A DNA stretch of 64,000 nucleotides, taken from NCBI GenBank assembly GCA_949775045.1, contig OX459095.1, positions 20,454,311-20,518,310 on the forward strand, given 5' to 3'. Numbering within the stretch: position 1 is the stretch's first letter; each line of letters starts with the position of its first letter. The notes under the pieces are model-generated. The model was not told where the DNA came from and searched no databases. It saw only the letters and a program-made list of their open reading frames with translations. This document shows positions 45,907 to 57,522 of this stretch, piece by piece. The position numbers were made by a program, and so were the translations under genes. Source of the stretch: Metridium senile (Eukaryota > Cnidaria > Anthozoa > Actiniaria > Metridiidae).

Positions 45907-46036
45907 ATATCATAGCTTTATAAATAATGTTTATACTACTAGTTTCATGTATAATTATGATTTATAATTATTGTTATAGTTTTATATAATCGGAAAATAT
46001 ATTTTCATTATCAGTGTTTAGATTGGTAGCTTTGCT

Positions 46037-46293
46037 ACTACAATCATGTGCAAAATTGTTGGGACATTGTCACTTTTTTATGAGCGTTTTCGTTTCAAAA
46101 ATATACAAAATCTATCAATATGATTTGCAAACTCCCTTCCCCCCTAAGCAATGTTGATTGGTCTTTCAAATGAGAACCATTTCACATTCCCACAATTCAA
46201 CATTGATTCGGGGGAGAGGGGGAAATGGAAAAATGATGTTGAAATATAATGATAATGATAATGTCCCAAGGTATTTTGCACATGATTGTAGAT
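46037..46293. mobile_element. MITE with GCTACAATCA ends, copy 2
   Basis: CTACAATCATGTGCAAAATTG at the left and TTTTGCACATGATTGTAG at the right, same family as 16537-16817. It lies between the convergent ends of GPATCH3 and the stathmin-like gene. Confidence 0.8.
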
Positions 46294-46820
46294 CATACAA
46301 ACAGTACAAAAAACTTTCTAACATATTCAAATGATGGAGCAAGCAACTCAAAACAATCTATTTATATACAATGTCATGTACATATGTTATATATTAAGCC
46401 ATTTGTACAAGGAAAATAAAAAAATTCAATACTGCATGGAGCTGTTTTCTATTTACAAAGTTCTTGTTTGTGCGCACTAAAGTTGCACAATGAGTCACAC
46501 TCTAACAACTTTTGACATGAAATGGTTTGCAAATTCACACTATAGTTCTGGCAAATTTTAAAAATGAAATAATAATTATTCTTACTGTTTGATTTAAGTA
46601 CTTCTTAAATTGCTTTGTGTAGTTGGAATTGAGTGCAAGCACTTTGTGTTCTCAAAACCATGACAAGTAGTTCGTGAAACAAACTTGTTTGACTAAGGAA
46701 ATGTGGAGTAACAAAGGCCAATAACACACCATAATAAGAGTTAAAATAACTACTTTCTAATTCTCTTTTGTTGCTGCAGATTTTTACATTGTTGAAGTAG
46801 TTGCTTTTTTATTTGATCTT

Positions 46821-49800
46821 TTATGGTCCTACAATGTAAGGCTGTGGCATGGTAAAGTTTTCTGCTCTTTTCAGATCCTGATTGTAACGCATACTAAGCC
46901 GGTCAAAGCTAGCTGCAATCTTCTCTGCTAGTAAAGCTGATTCTTTACTTTGTTGTATTCTGGCAGGAGATGAATCCATTGCTTGCTGGAGGTTTTCAAA
47001 TCTTTCTATATCCTTTGCCATCTTCATCAGTGCTTCGCGATTTTCTCGAATTCCTTTAATTCTTCTCTCTTTTCTGGCCTAGAATTAAAATAATAATAAA
47101 AAAATCAAATTAACATATTATATTTATAAACTAAAATGCTCTATATTTATTTATGTTAAAAAAAGATAATCACAGCTGGAAACAGCTCATTTTTGGAAGT
47201 ATGCACAAAAGGGAAAGAGTTTTTCAAATATGTTACTACCGGTATGAAAAAGCAAATCTGAAAAATGTGTGAATTTTATGAGGGTCCTGAAGGGGTAAAA
47301 TGGGAGCTGGGATTGGCCTTATTTCTGACTGGGAAAATGAGATCGGATGCACTGGGACTGGGATTTACAAGTAAAAGAACAATAGAAAATGGGACTGGGA
47401 TTGAAAACTTGAGCAAAACTGATTGGATTATGTGATTTTTGACTGGGATTTGGTCCAAATATAAACTGGGAAATGGGATTTGGACCCCCCCTTTATGAAC
47501 CATAGTTTCATAATATATGTATGAATATTTTGACTTCTACACATTAAATTTAAGATTTACTATTGTGAACTAAGTGATGTATTATAAAGATAAAAAATGA
47601 TTTACATTTCTCCTTTCTTCTGCTCTCCTTTGCTTCTCTTCTATGTCTTCTACTGTCAAAACTTTTTTCTTCTTGGCAGACAAAACAGGCTTTGTGGATT
47701 TTGTCTGAACATCTCTTGAAGGAACATCAACTGTGAATGACACACTTTGTGATGTACTCTGTCTTTTTTCAGAGCCTGCAATTTTAACTTCATTTTTGGT
47801 GCAAGTTGCTTTTGATTTCTCTGTCTCCTTTCTATCACCAACGGATAGGTCATTGCCAAGCTGTTTTGTAAGATCTCTGAAGTTTTGTGCAACTTGATTA
47901 GCAGTTGCCATTATTTGTTGAGATGGCAATGGCTTTACATTGTTGTCAGCAACTCCCATGGCAAACGCTCTTTGCTGGAGAAGAATATCTACATTTTGTG
48001 CAAGTTTTCTTGCTGCCTCTTGTCGATCGTGAATCCTTTGAAGTTTTTGTTCTCTTTGTTGCTGTTGAGATACAGTAAATAGCATTAAAATCAATGTATG
48101 AACTTAGTTCAATGCCAGATCTTATTAAAATATTTTGCAACTTTCATAATTTATATTAAGTATTTATAGGCAGATCAAGACCAAAAGTTGAATGGTTTAT
48201 AATCAACTGAAGAAGCTAGTATACAAATCACTGTTGTGTAAAACTGATCCATCAAGATCTAGAGTAAAATCTCAAAATCTGACCATTTTCCGTAAACTTT
48301 TGCAAGCTGTACTGTTTCTATGCCTAGTATTTATTTTAGTAAGCACTTCATAGTGTAAATAGAGGGAGTATATATAGCAAACAATGAACATGTATCTGAT
48401 AGTGTTTTGTGAATTTATTTTGACTGAAAGAGAAAAACATTTGCCAATTAAATTTTTGATATTATATTTTAAACTGTTAAATGTTTCTTGACTGTATTAC
48501 AAAGCAAATCTAATAAAGACAAAATCAAATTGTATGGTTGGTATTTGAATTTTTCAGACACGTTCTCTTGTTGTATTTCTAGTAGGGAAAATACCATTAC
48601 TTTTGTCCCACTGATCTGGTAAAGTTTCCTATTTATTCTTATTTCCCAATTTCCAGTGGTTAATATATGTTTTTTTTCTTGAAGATAACATATAATTTAC
48701 TGAAACCATATGTTTTCCTATTATCACCAAATATCTTGATTCTTGATCTTGATTCTAGTATGATGGAGTTCCCCTACCTTTCTTCTTTCATCTGCCTGTG
48801 TCTGCTTGTCTTTCAAAGCTTCAAGTGTTGTTTTCTTTTGTTGTCTTGTCTTTGTAAGCAATCTTTTAGGAGGTTGCCTGATGCAAGTGTTTTCAACTTC
48901 AATACTAAAAGACACAGCAGTTGCTGTATTCACTGGTATCACACTATAAACTTCATTTCTTTTGTCGTCATGGCTAGTTGAGGCACTACTGGAGGCTTGG
49001 ACATCACTTTGACACAAAGTTGAACTTTCAATTTCTCTGTCTTTACAATGTTTCTGAGGAAAAAAAGATAGTATAGTGATATATATATTGTTCTGTAACT
49101 TTATAACAGCGACTATTGTGATTTTGTAAAGTGTTACAGATAAGTTGCTATTTTTAGTATCTCATCAACACTAGGTGATAAATTTTAAGATATTAGATAA
49201 GGATATCATGTTACAGATATAACAAATTATCGTTATGTAGTCTGATTTAACAGTAATCTTACAAACCTGCACAGGTGTTGGATTAGAAATCAAAGGAGAT
49301 TAAAAAAAACTGAGACAATTTGCGAAGAAAATCAGTTGTAAACATGGATTATAAACAGTTTTTTTCATAATCCGTGTTTGTCAACCGGGTAGTTTTGACA
49401 AGCAGTAATTTATTTATTTATTTCTCTCGTTTTCATCTATTATTGCATTTTTGGAGAACTATTTTTGTATTCTCTTGTATAAGGGCTACTATTAAAGTGA
49501 ATCCTCTTTTTAAGGACGTTTTTGCACGTTAAAAAGTGGGACTGATCAAATATCGGCCTCCATGTTGTTTTACTGCCAAACACGTTTATAACCTCTTATA
49601 TTCCCGTGAACAAAACAAACCACACTTACAATAAAGCTGACTTAAGATAATAGTATTATTGAAGTATTATTTTTATTAATACCTGTGTATTGCTCGTCCA
49701 AGACAAATTATAATCAATTTGTTAAGGGTACTCATGTTAAGGGTACTCATGTCGGTACGAGTACGAGTTTTGCGAGGCATAAACCGTCAAAAGCTTGTTG

Positions 49801-50075
49801 TGTTCCTAAATTTACGTCCGAAAAAGGAATAATTTAATGCAAATGAATTCCGTTGGTACAAGTAATTTGTCTAGCATATAAAATCTGGCTGTTTTTACAA
49901 TGATTATGTCCAAGTGAAGTTTATTTACCTTGGGTTGTTGTTGACTCGGTGTAGCGTGCGATTCTAACAGTTCAGAATCGTCTTCAAGTGTAAGCTTCAT
50001 ATCAAAGGAGGCATCAGTTGTACCCAATACTTCTTTTTTAGCTTGCAAACTATATCTTAACGAATTCTCAGCCAT
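46821..50075 (-). CDS. Protein with two stathmin-like motifs
   Basis: Four exons in gene order 49929-50075, 48778-49053, 47606-48061 and 46821-47078, all phase 0; 378 residues, start MAENSLRYSLQAKKEVLG. Two similar blocks occur: VSFSIEV...KKTTLEALKDKQTQADERRK in exon 2 and VSFTVDV...SAKKKKVLTVEDIEEKQRRA then EERRK in exon 3. The second closely resembles the core of stathmin (a Pro/Lys linker, then LSLEEIQKKLE, AEERRK), which binds tubulin. The rest is helical, Gln/Lys/Glu-rich and probably coiled coil (QQREQKLQRIHDRQEAARKL). Tubulin binding is inference. An alternative is an unrelated coiled-coil protein with chance similarity. AATAAA lies just past the stop. A MITE sits in the last intron. 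Confidence 0.85.
47281..47496. mobile_element. MITE with AGGGTCCTGAA end, inverted copy
   Basis: Reverse complement of the element at 9572-9828, with the same CTGGGATTTGG-type internal words. The far terminal repeat is degraded. It lies in intron 3 of the stathmin-like gene. Confidence 0.75.
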
Positions 50076-50417
50076 TTTCTGCAACTTATTGGAGTGGAGA
50101 CGGTCAGTAGAAGTTCTTGGACGTGCAAACTTTGATGCCGAAAATCGCCGATAATTTAAAATGTTTTATGAATTTAAAAAATTGTACTATATCTGAAAAA
50201 CTTTGAGGAATTGTTATTGTTTTGAAACTGTCCTCTCTTGAGATTAAATATTTCAAAGTGATCATCGATTTTTGCTGAAGTTTTTCGAACGTTGGGAGTT
50301 GTTTTGACAACAAAGTCTCTGATTGGTCGTTGCCACACGACGTCATATTCTAATTTTGCTTTCCGGTAATAAAGCACAGGTAGCCCACAGTACTGGGACA
50401 TTCAACTCAAATCACCT
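50076..50417. other. 5' flank of the stathmin-like gene
   Basis: Contains CACAGGTAGCCCA at about 50377, one of the recurring motif sites. No coding sequence is supported. Confidence 0.4.
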
Positions 50418-50476
50418 CATTCTCGTTCCAAGAGCCCACGGTCAACCGTCAACCGTGGGCTCTGGGAACGAGAATG
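50418..50476. mobile_element. Short fold-back insertion with CATTCTCGTTCC ends, 9-bp TSD
   Basis: CATTCTCGTTCCAAGAGCCC and its inverse GGGCTCTGGGAACGAGAATG with a loop of about ten bases. Perfect AAATCACCT on both sides (50409-50417 and 50477-50485). Confidence 0.93.
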
Positions 50477-50485
50477 AAATCACCT

Positions 50486-52445
50486 GTCAAATCCAAAGTT
50501 TCGTTATGATTTCAACAAAACTTTCAAGATATTATATTTTTTGGTGTCGTATTCCCAATAAAGATATATCTTTTATTTAAAATAACTACACTTCGCAGCC
50601 AAAAGCTGAATTACGTGCTAAAATACAATATCATATATTGCATACTTATATTGCATAAAGACTAATGATCTGTAATCCATAAAAAGATAGTTTGAATTTT
50701 AAGAATCCTTTTTTGTATTGACTGGTGAGATTATGTTATATTCCTAATTTATTAATCTAAACAGCTATGTTTTATGCTTTCAAGGATAAGTGCTGAACTT
50801 GGGATAAAGTGCTTCTTCAAGCGTTACGCGCTCTTGTTTTTCACGCCTCGTTTTCACGTGACCTTGCCCTTGGCCGTATTGCACTGTGGGTGTTTGGATT
50901 AGTCTATGTTTAGTCAATATTTATCTCTAAAAATAACAGTTTTTCATGGTCTATTTTGGGTTGCTCATCTGCCTGTGTATTAAAAAATAGTATATAGATA
51001 TAATAAATAAATAGTTGATCCATATAATATTGCGCAAATCAGAGAGAACTATACCATTTAAATTCCAACACAGATTTACTTTTCTGTTATTTTGACTATA
51101 AATGGCACTACAAAAAAAAATCATATACCACTGCCTCCCCTCCCCCCCCCCCCCCTTTCCCCCCATGCATTTTCCTCAAAAAAAACTTAGCTAGTGACTC
51201 CGATAATAGTGGAATTTGGAGTTAACTAATTTACTCTCCCTCACCTTTGTAAAGCTGTCATGAGAAAAGCTTTCGATATTGGGCATTTTTAACCTTTCGT
51301 TTGTTCCTGTTTATTGAACACGGCGGATATTTAAGCTATTGCAAATACTAAACACAAATATAATCCCAGGGAATATTCCAAGTTGAATTTTTCGCAGAGT
51401 GAATCGTGTTGAACTCAGCCGGCAGGGGTGCAAATATTGATCGGATGAATGTTTGCGCTGCTGCAATTAAATGTATAGTCGGCGGTCTTTTCTTGTCTTC
51501 GGAAAAACAACAAGATAACAACAGCTAGCTAGTTAAAAGATGAGATTCAACTAATCAACGACGATTCACTGTTAAAAGGTTACCTTCTATTCAGTGACAA
51601 TTCGTTTAGTTTTCGTCTATACTAAGAAACCATTTTGATTTTATTTGGTCAAAGAGAGAATTTGTTGTTTGTGTGACGTGTTTGTTCCCATTTGTAGCAG
51701 AAAGGAACTTGTTGCTACACGATAACTTTGGTGAAAATATTTGTTAGTCTAGATATTGTATACTAAACTCTATACTGGTTGTACAAGTGGCAAGTGTTTC
51801 CGTTTGCAGTAAAGTAAACTGTTTTATTGACGCCGCACATTTTACAAGGATTTTTTCGAACACTACGTTATTTTAATTGCAAATTTATTTTTAACAATTT
51901 AAATGGCGTTAAAAATCAAAAGCTATGAGCTGATAAGAATACTGAACAAGTTCGAAAATTTATAAAATTACAAGACTTAAATTGCTGTCTATGGAACAAG
52001 CAAAAGAGCATTTCTTGCATAGAATCCTGTATAGTTACTACTAGCGACGGTTTGCAAGAAATAGCGACGTTTCTTGATGGGTGGCACAACGCGAAAACAC
52101 GCGCTCAGCACCAAGGTCAAGGTAGAGTACATCTTATCGGATAAAGGGTACAATACAAATAAGTCAAATGCAAATGCACGCTTTTGAAAACCTTCAATGC
52201 TTATTGAACTTGATAATTCATCCAAGCACGGATCACGGTAGCTGGACTGTGAAGGTTAGATAGTAGTCAACTAAGCAAACAACTAACAACAACAAGCTTG
52301 GACGACTTGCTGCTAGTTTCTTCCACCATCGACAAACATACGAGGCGCGTTCCTTGCAAACTCTCGTTTATCAAAAAACTCCGCTTTAAAAGAGAAAATA
52401 AGTTTATTTTCTCTCGCCAGTTTTCAAAAATTCTTCCGTCATTGT
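50486..52445. other. Intergenic DNA upstream of the P450
   Basis: A C run at 51145-51160 and several AT-rich blocks. No exon with recognisable protein was found. The 5' part of the P450 transcript may lie in the last few hundred bases. Confidence 0.4.
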
Positions 52446-54110
52446 TTGTGTTTTTCTACAAACGAGTACATGTACCCACTCATGTTTCTATACAGTATTT
52501 TTCAATTCACAGTACAAGAATTAAAGCAGGTTGCTTCCGCCTTGGCGTCTTTCTTCCCACCACCAATTGTTGGATTTCTAGTCATTTGCACAGCTTTGGT
52601 AGTCATGCTACAGTATTATAAAAGAAGACACGCATCAAGTCTGGATATCCCAGGGCCATTTTACTTTCCCTTTACTGGATGTATGTATCTATTCAATTGG
52701 TCCTCATCTCCTCATAAAACACTAGCATGGCTATCAAGAATCTATGGGAATGTTTACAGCATACACCTTGGTGGTAATAATATCATCATTGTTAACTCAA
52801 TGGAAACTATCAGAGAAGTTCTTTATCAAAAAAGTCGTGATTTCGCAGGTCGTCCTCAGCTGTTTTCGTTCACTCTTTGGGAGTTTGATCCTATGATGTA
52901 CAAAGACTACAGCTCGGAATATTTACACGAAAAATACAAAGTTAAGATATCATTACAAAGGCTGCTAAATAGAGAGGAGTGTATAATTTCTAGAACAAGA
53001 AAGGCGATACAATTTTTAAATGAAGGTTTTGAGATAAAGGAATTGGAGAAGGACGCGTTTGATCCTGATAAAATTCTACGCGAGACTGTCTCGGATTTAA
53101 TAATGGACTGCCTTTTCGGACCATCTATCTCGCGATTATTTTACCACGAAGCGCGTGTTGTCCTCGCGCTGGCTTCCAAGATGTACGTGAAGACTGCTTA
53201 TGTTGGTGCGTGTATAGACTTTATTTCTGTGATGCAGTACATGTCGCAGAAGAAGATCAGCTCAACACGTTTTCACGTCGCTCAACTGCGCGAATTTGTG
53301 CGCAGGGTTTACCATGTTCACCAGGGATCAACTCTCCATCATTGTGACTACACTACTAGCCTTGCTTACATCTTACGCTCACAGAATCAAGGCTACCGGT
53401 CATGTGATCACGACAACCTATCAGAGACTACTCTAAATGATGATACTATAGTTGCAATATTGTGTGAAGTAATATTCAATGCATATGAGAAGATATCAAC
53501 TTGTTTCTCATGGTGTGTAGCAAGACTTGCAGCCAACCCAAATCTTCAGCGAGACATCCAGCAAGAACTGAGTGACGATTACCTTGGAAACGGTTCAAGG
53601 CCGCTTCTCGCTGCGACGATTAATGAAGTACTTCGAACAACCTGCGTGTTGCCTTTTGGCATCCCGCGTCGAACAACAAAAGAAACAAGCCTTAATGGAT
53701 ACAATATTCCACAAGGTACTATTGTTTTTTTAAATCTTTGGAGCTGCTGCAATGATGCAAAGCAATTCTCCTCTCCTCACCAATTCAATCCATATCGGTT
53801 TATTTCCAATGAAAGCCCAGAAGCAAAACCCTCCGAAGTGTTTCCATCGTGTTGCTGTTTTTCTGAAGGGGAGCGAAAATGTTTGGGTGATACATTAGCG
53901 AGGAGGTTTCTCGTGTCTTTGACTGGGGGTTTGTTAAGAAAGTTTGACCTTGAACTTGCATCATCGAGAAGTCGTAAGAGCCTGCAAGGAGGAGTGTATG
54001 GTTGGACTTTGAGACCTAAAAGATACACTATTAATGTTAGAAATAGATTACCGCTAAATAGTATCAACACTGATAACAATCCAGTGATAGACCAACACGT
54101 ACTGTGTTAA
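52446..54110 (+). CDS. Cytochrome P450, intronless, microsomal type
   Basis: Single open frame of 554 residues. A membrane anchor (PPPIVGFLVICTALVVMLQY, about 38-57) is followed by the hinge DIPGPFYFPFTG. The K-helix ExxR is E394-R397 (INEVLRT), the PxRF box is FNPYRF (447-452), and the heme ligand motif FSEGERKCLG (472-481) matches FxxGxRxCxG with Cys479. The general pattern is of the CYP2 clan, perhaps CYP1/17/20-like. The I-helix region IFNAYEKISTC (343-353) lacks the usual (A/G)GX(D/E)T threonine at its place, and the C-helix WxxxR is not evident. The enzyme might therefore use unusual oxygen chemistry or be non-monooxygenating. Absence of introns among intron-rich neighbours may reflect retroposition. 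An N-terminal extension before the anchor is longer than usual, so the true start may be the ATG a few codons later. Confidence 0.92.
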   Translation: MCFSTNEYMYPLMFLYSIFQFTVQELKQVASALASFFPPPIVGFLVICTALVVMLQYYKRRHASSLDIPGPFYFPFTGCMYLFNWSSSPHKTLAWLSRIYGNVYSIHLGGNNIIIVNSMETIREVLYQKSRDFAGRPQLFSFTLWEFDPMMYKDYSSEYLHEKYKVKISLQRLLNREECIISRTRKAIQFLNEGFEIKELEKDAFDPDKILRETVSDLIMDCLFGPSISRLFYHEARVVLALASKMYVKTAYVGACIDFISVMQYMSQKKISSTRFHVAQLREFVRRVYHVHQGSTLHHCDYTTSLAYILRSQNQGYRSCDHDNLSETTLNDDTIVAILCEVIFNAYEKISTCFSWCVARLAANPNLQRDIQQELSDDYLGNGSRPLLAATINEVLRTTCVLPFGIPRRTTKETSLNGYNIPQGTIVFLNLWSCCNDAKQFSSPHQFNPYRFISNESPEAKPSEVFPSCCCFSEGERKCLGDTLARRFLVSLTGGLLRKFDLELASSRSRKSLQGGVYGWTLRPKRYTINVRNRLPLNSINTDNNPVIDQHVLC

Positions 54111-55201
54111 ATTAACTGACTGATATATCTTAGTATAATTCAAAGCCATGCACGACACAATTTTACTGGGCAAGTTTGCGTGTCGATAATAATTTACTCG
54201 TGCGTAGAAGCCGAAAACAGAACAACTTTCATTTGACAGGTTGAATTTATTAATCACTTAAATAATTGATGTTGTATTTTACAATATCAACTAAATAGTC
54301 CATTTTGTACCCATTATTCAAATAAAAAATTTCCCGTAGCAGTATTGCCTCAATGGATGCTTCCTTTTTCCAATAATGCTCATTGGCAGGCTAGAAATGT
54401 TTCCTTTATGCGTTCCATAACAAAGTGGTTGTTGTTGTTGTTGTTGTTGTTGTTGGGTGTGAAATGCGCTATTTAAGAACCACGTGACCTCAGTGATTTT
54501 CTTTGTACTCCATGATTGATCGCTGTTGACATTATGTCTCATTTCATTTCAGTTCCTAGCCGTGATCGCGGGCGCACGAAGCCAACAGGCTGAGAACTGG
54601 GCATATTGTTAATATTGCTAATAAAAACCTTCCTCTGTATACTGAACACCATTTATCAGTTGTCGTATACTGACCATTATTGATTCCTCAATACACAAAT
54701 CGTTTGTTAATTAAGGTCGCAGATAGTAGCTTTCTTCGTTGACTTTATCCATTTAAATAAATGTGAATATCACTTGGTATATTCGTCCAAGAAAGGAAGT
54801 TATGTTTCTTAAAGTGAAAAAGACTTAAAAAAAGATTTAGGGTTTTCCAAGCAGGAATTTGAGTGGAAGGACAAGGGATAGTTTCCTATCCAGAGAATAA
54901 TTTTTCTTAATCTGTTCTTGTTTTCTACCCATCCTTGGAATTAGTCTCTTATGTTGATGCTTCCTACTTGGATAGCCTACAAAACAGGAGTTCTTTTGGG
55001 TTTTTGGGAAAAAATTTTGGAGTTCCTGTGTAGTCTTGATACCCGCGAGAAACATGGGGCCTAGACTAAACACAGGAACACCAAAATCCGACTTTTTCAA
55101 AAAAAAACTCTTGCAGGCTTCTACTTGGATAGCTCGAAACCTTTTATCGTGTGTATCCCACATAATGAAACATATCTTTCTTCCATTGATTAACCATGCA
55201 A
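54111..55201. other. Convergent gap between P450 and USP30
   Basis: A (GTT)n run at about 54428-54457. Inverted repeat at 55012-55093 (TTTTGGAGTTCCTGTGTAGT with inverse CACAGGAACACCAAAA). No gene. Confidence 0.5.
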
Positions 55202-57297
55202 TCACGATTGGCCAAGAATATTTGCCAGTCCAACATTAGTTTTCCCTGCTTCTTCATCTATTCTATCAAACACGGGTTCAAACTCGAATCCCGCTGGACA
55301 TCGTTCATAGAATAACATGTAGGCGTTTGATGATAGTACTTGATTCAAGGTGGCGATTTCTACCACGTCATCAGACGTGTACAGCCATAATGATGACTTG
55401 TTGTTAGCCGGTTCAAATCGACGATATGTGACGTAATGACCATCGTTGACGTCACCGACATGGGCGGTGACAGCTGTCAATCTGTATACAGTCCGAGTCC
55501 TGCAAAAATATCAAAGATCAATGAAGAATTAATGATTATTAATAGACCGAATCGAAATATGGCGTACACTTATTGTTCTTGACTGTCTAGCCTCGTGTTC
55601 ACGTTGGAAAACAATAGAGTTTTCACATGTTTGCGAGGCTGGGCAGTATATTTCGATTCGGTGTATTGTTATGAAATACTGATTAATGCCCCGGGGTGGG
55701 GTCCCTTTGTCCAAGTGGTAGGTGTGATCGACGCTCCTTAGGGTTCAAAATATTCCCTGTGCGTACCTTTTAGGGTCCTTTTAGGTTTCTTGCTTAAAAG
55801 TTTTGACAGAATTTGGCAGTTCTCTTAATTTATGCGTACCTTTTAGGGGCCATTTGCGAAATAGACCGCCGATCACCCCTACCACTTGGTCAAAGGAAGT
55901 ACCCCCCAGGGGTGCAAGATTGAATAAGACTTCGTAAACGGCACGACTTCGCAAAAACAAAAAAATTCAGGCACAACTGTCCTAATAATAACTTCCCAGT
56001 TTATTTAGCCTCCATGCTCAATTTGTATATTCTCTAAAACATATATAATAGAAGCACTCTTCGATACAAACGAATATAGAAAGAAAAAGTGTAAAAAAAA
56101 ATGTATAATGTAATTAGTCTATACAAAGAGCAAAAAATAAAGATTCTATTCTAATAATTAGGGAGAGTCAGACCCACATTCTCACCATCTTCAAACGCGA
56201 GCACAGAATTACTATATATTGCTCTATTTATGTTACATTATTCAATAATTACGAGGAAGACTACTTGTCAGTCGGTGATGGCTCGGTGATGATGATGGGA
56301 ATTTGCGTAAAAAAACTCCATCAGAGAGCAAACTGTTACCGACTTATAAAATCAATCTACGGTTATGTAGCCTGAGAAAACAAACGTTCTCACACGGCAA
56401 AAACGGTTGAGTAGATACAACTCAAAATATCGAGTGAATCATTGCATTCAGGATGACACCGTTTATAGTGAGTAAACCCAACTCATCATAAAGAGTAAAC
56501 GTAGATGTAGATGTACCATTGAGTAAAATGTTCTGAATGTATCTAGTAAAACCTGATTTTTACTCAAAAAAGCATTTCGAAAAATGCGTTTTTGCAGCCT
56601 GCTCTGGGGATTTTGGGAGAGGGGCAGAGCGATCTCCCCTACCCTCCCCCTTCCGCCTCTCCCGACCTCTTTCCCCCAGGGCCAGGCTATGCAGGCTATG
56701 CAGGCTATGGTTATATGGTTTATTTCTACTTGTACCATACCTTGTCTCTGAGTTTTGTCGACTAAATGAGAAAGATGACAATAAACTGTTTGACAACAGG
56801 TTGCCAAGATCTGCTTTAAGATCACTTGTCTCTGTCGGCGTTCTAGCACCTTCTGGAGTATTTGGAGTACTCGCACCAGAGTAAGGGAAAGGGACATCTA
56901 GACGCAACCTCCTTGGGCTTGTTGATGCCGGCATGTACATAAACGGTGCAAGATTCAGGTGTTCTGGATATTTGATGTACATATCGTTTTTGTAAGGTAT
57001 ACCACCAGAATGCCAATAAGTACGTTGGATGTGGATACATAAGCACTGAGGTACCTACGATAAATAAGTATTAATCATATCAGTGATATTATTTTATCGA
57101 GTATTTAACAAGGGAAAAAATGAAGAGGAAACGAAAGGGAGCAAATTAGGAGGGACGGAAGGAGAAAAGAAATGAAAAGAAAGAACGAGGAAAGAAAACA
57201 AGCAAGGAAATATAAGAAGGGATGAAGGACGAAAAGAAAGAATAAAGAAAAAAAGAAAGAAAGAAAGAATAAAGAAAGAAAGAAAGTAAGAAAGAAA

Positions 57298-57385
<88 letters not shown>

Positions 57386-57481
57386 GTAGCCTGATTTTTT
57401 TTACGCTAGGACCCAGGCCCGCTCTGATAATCAGGCTAAGAGAGAGAATGCAAAAAGAAAGAAAGAAAAAAAGAAAGAAAC

Positions 57482-57522
<41 letters not shown>

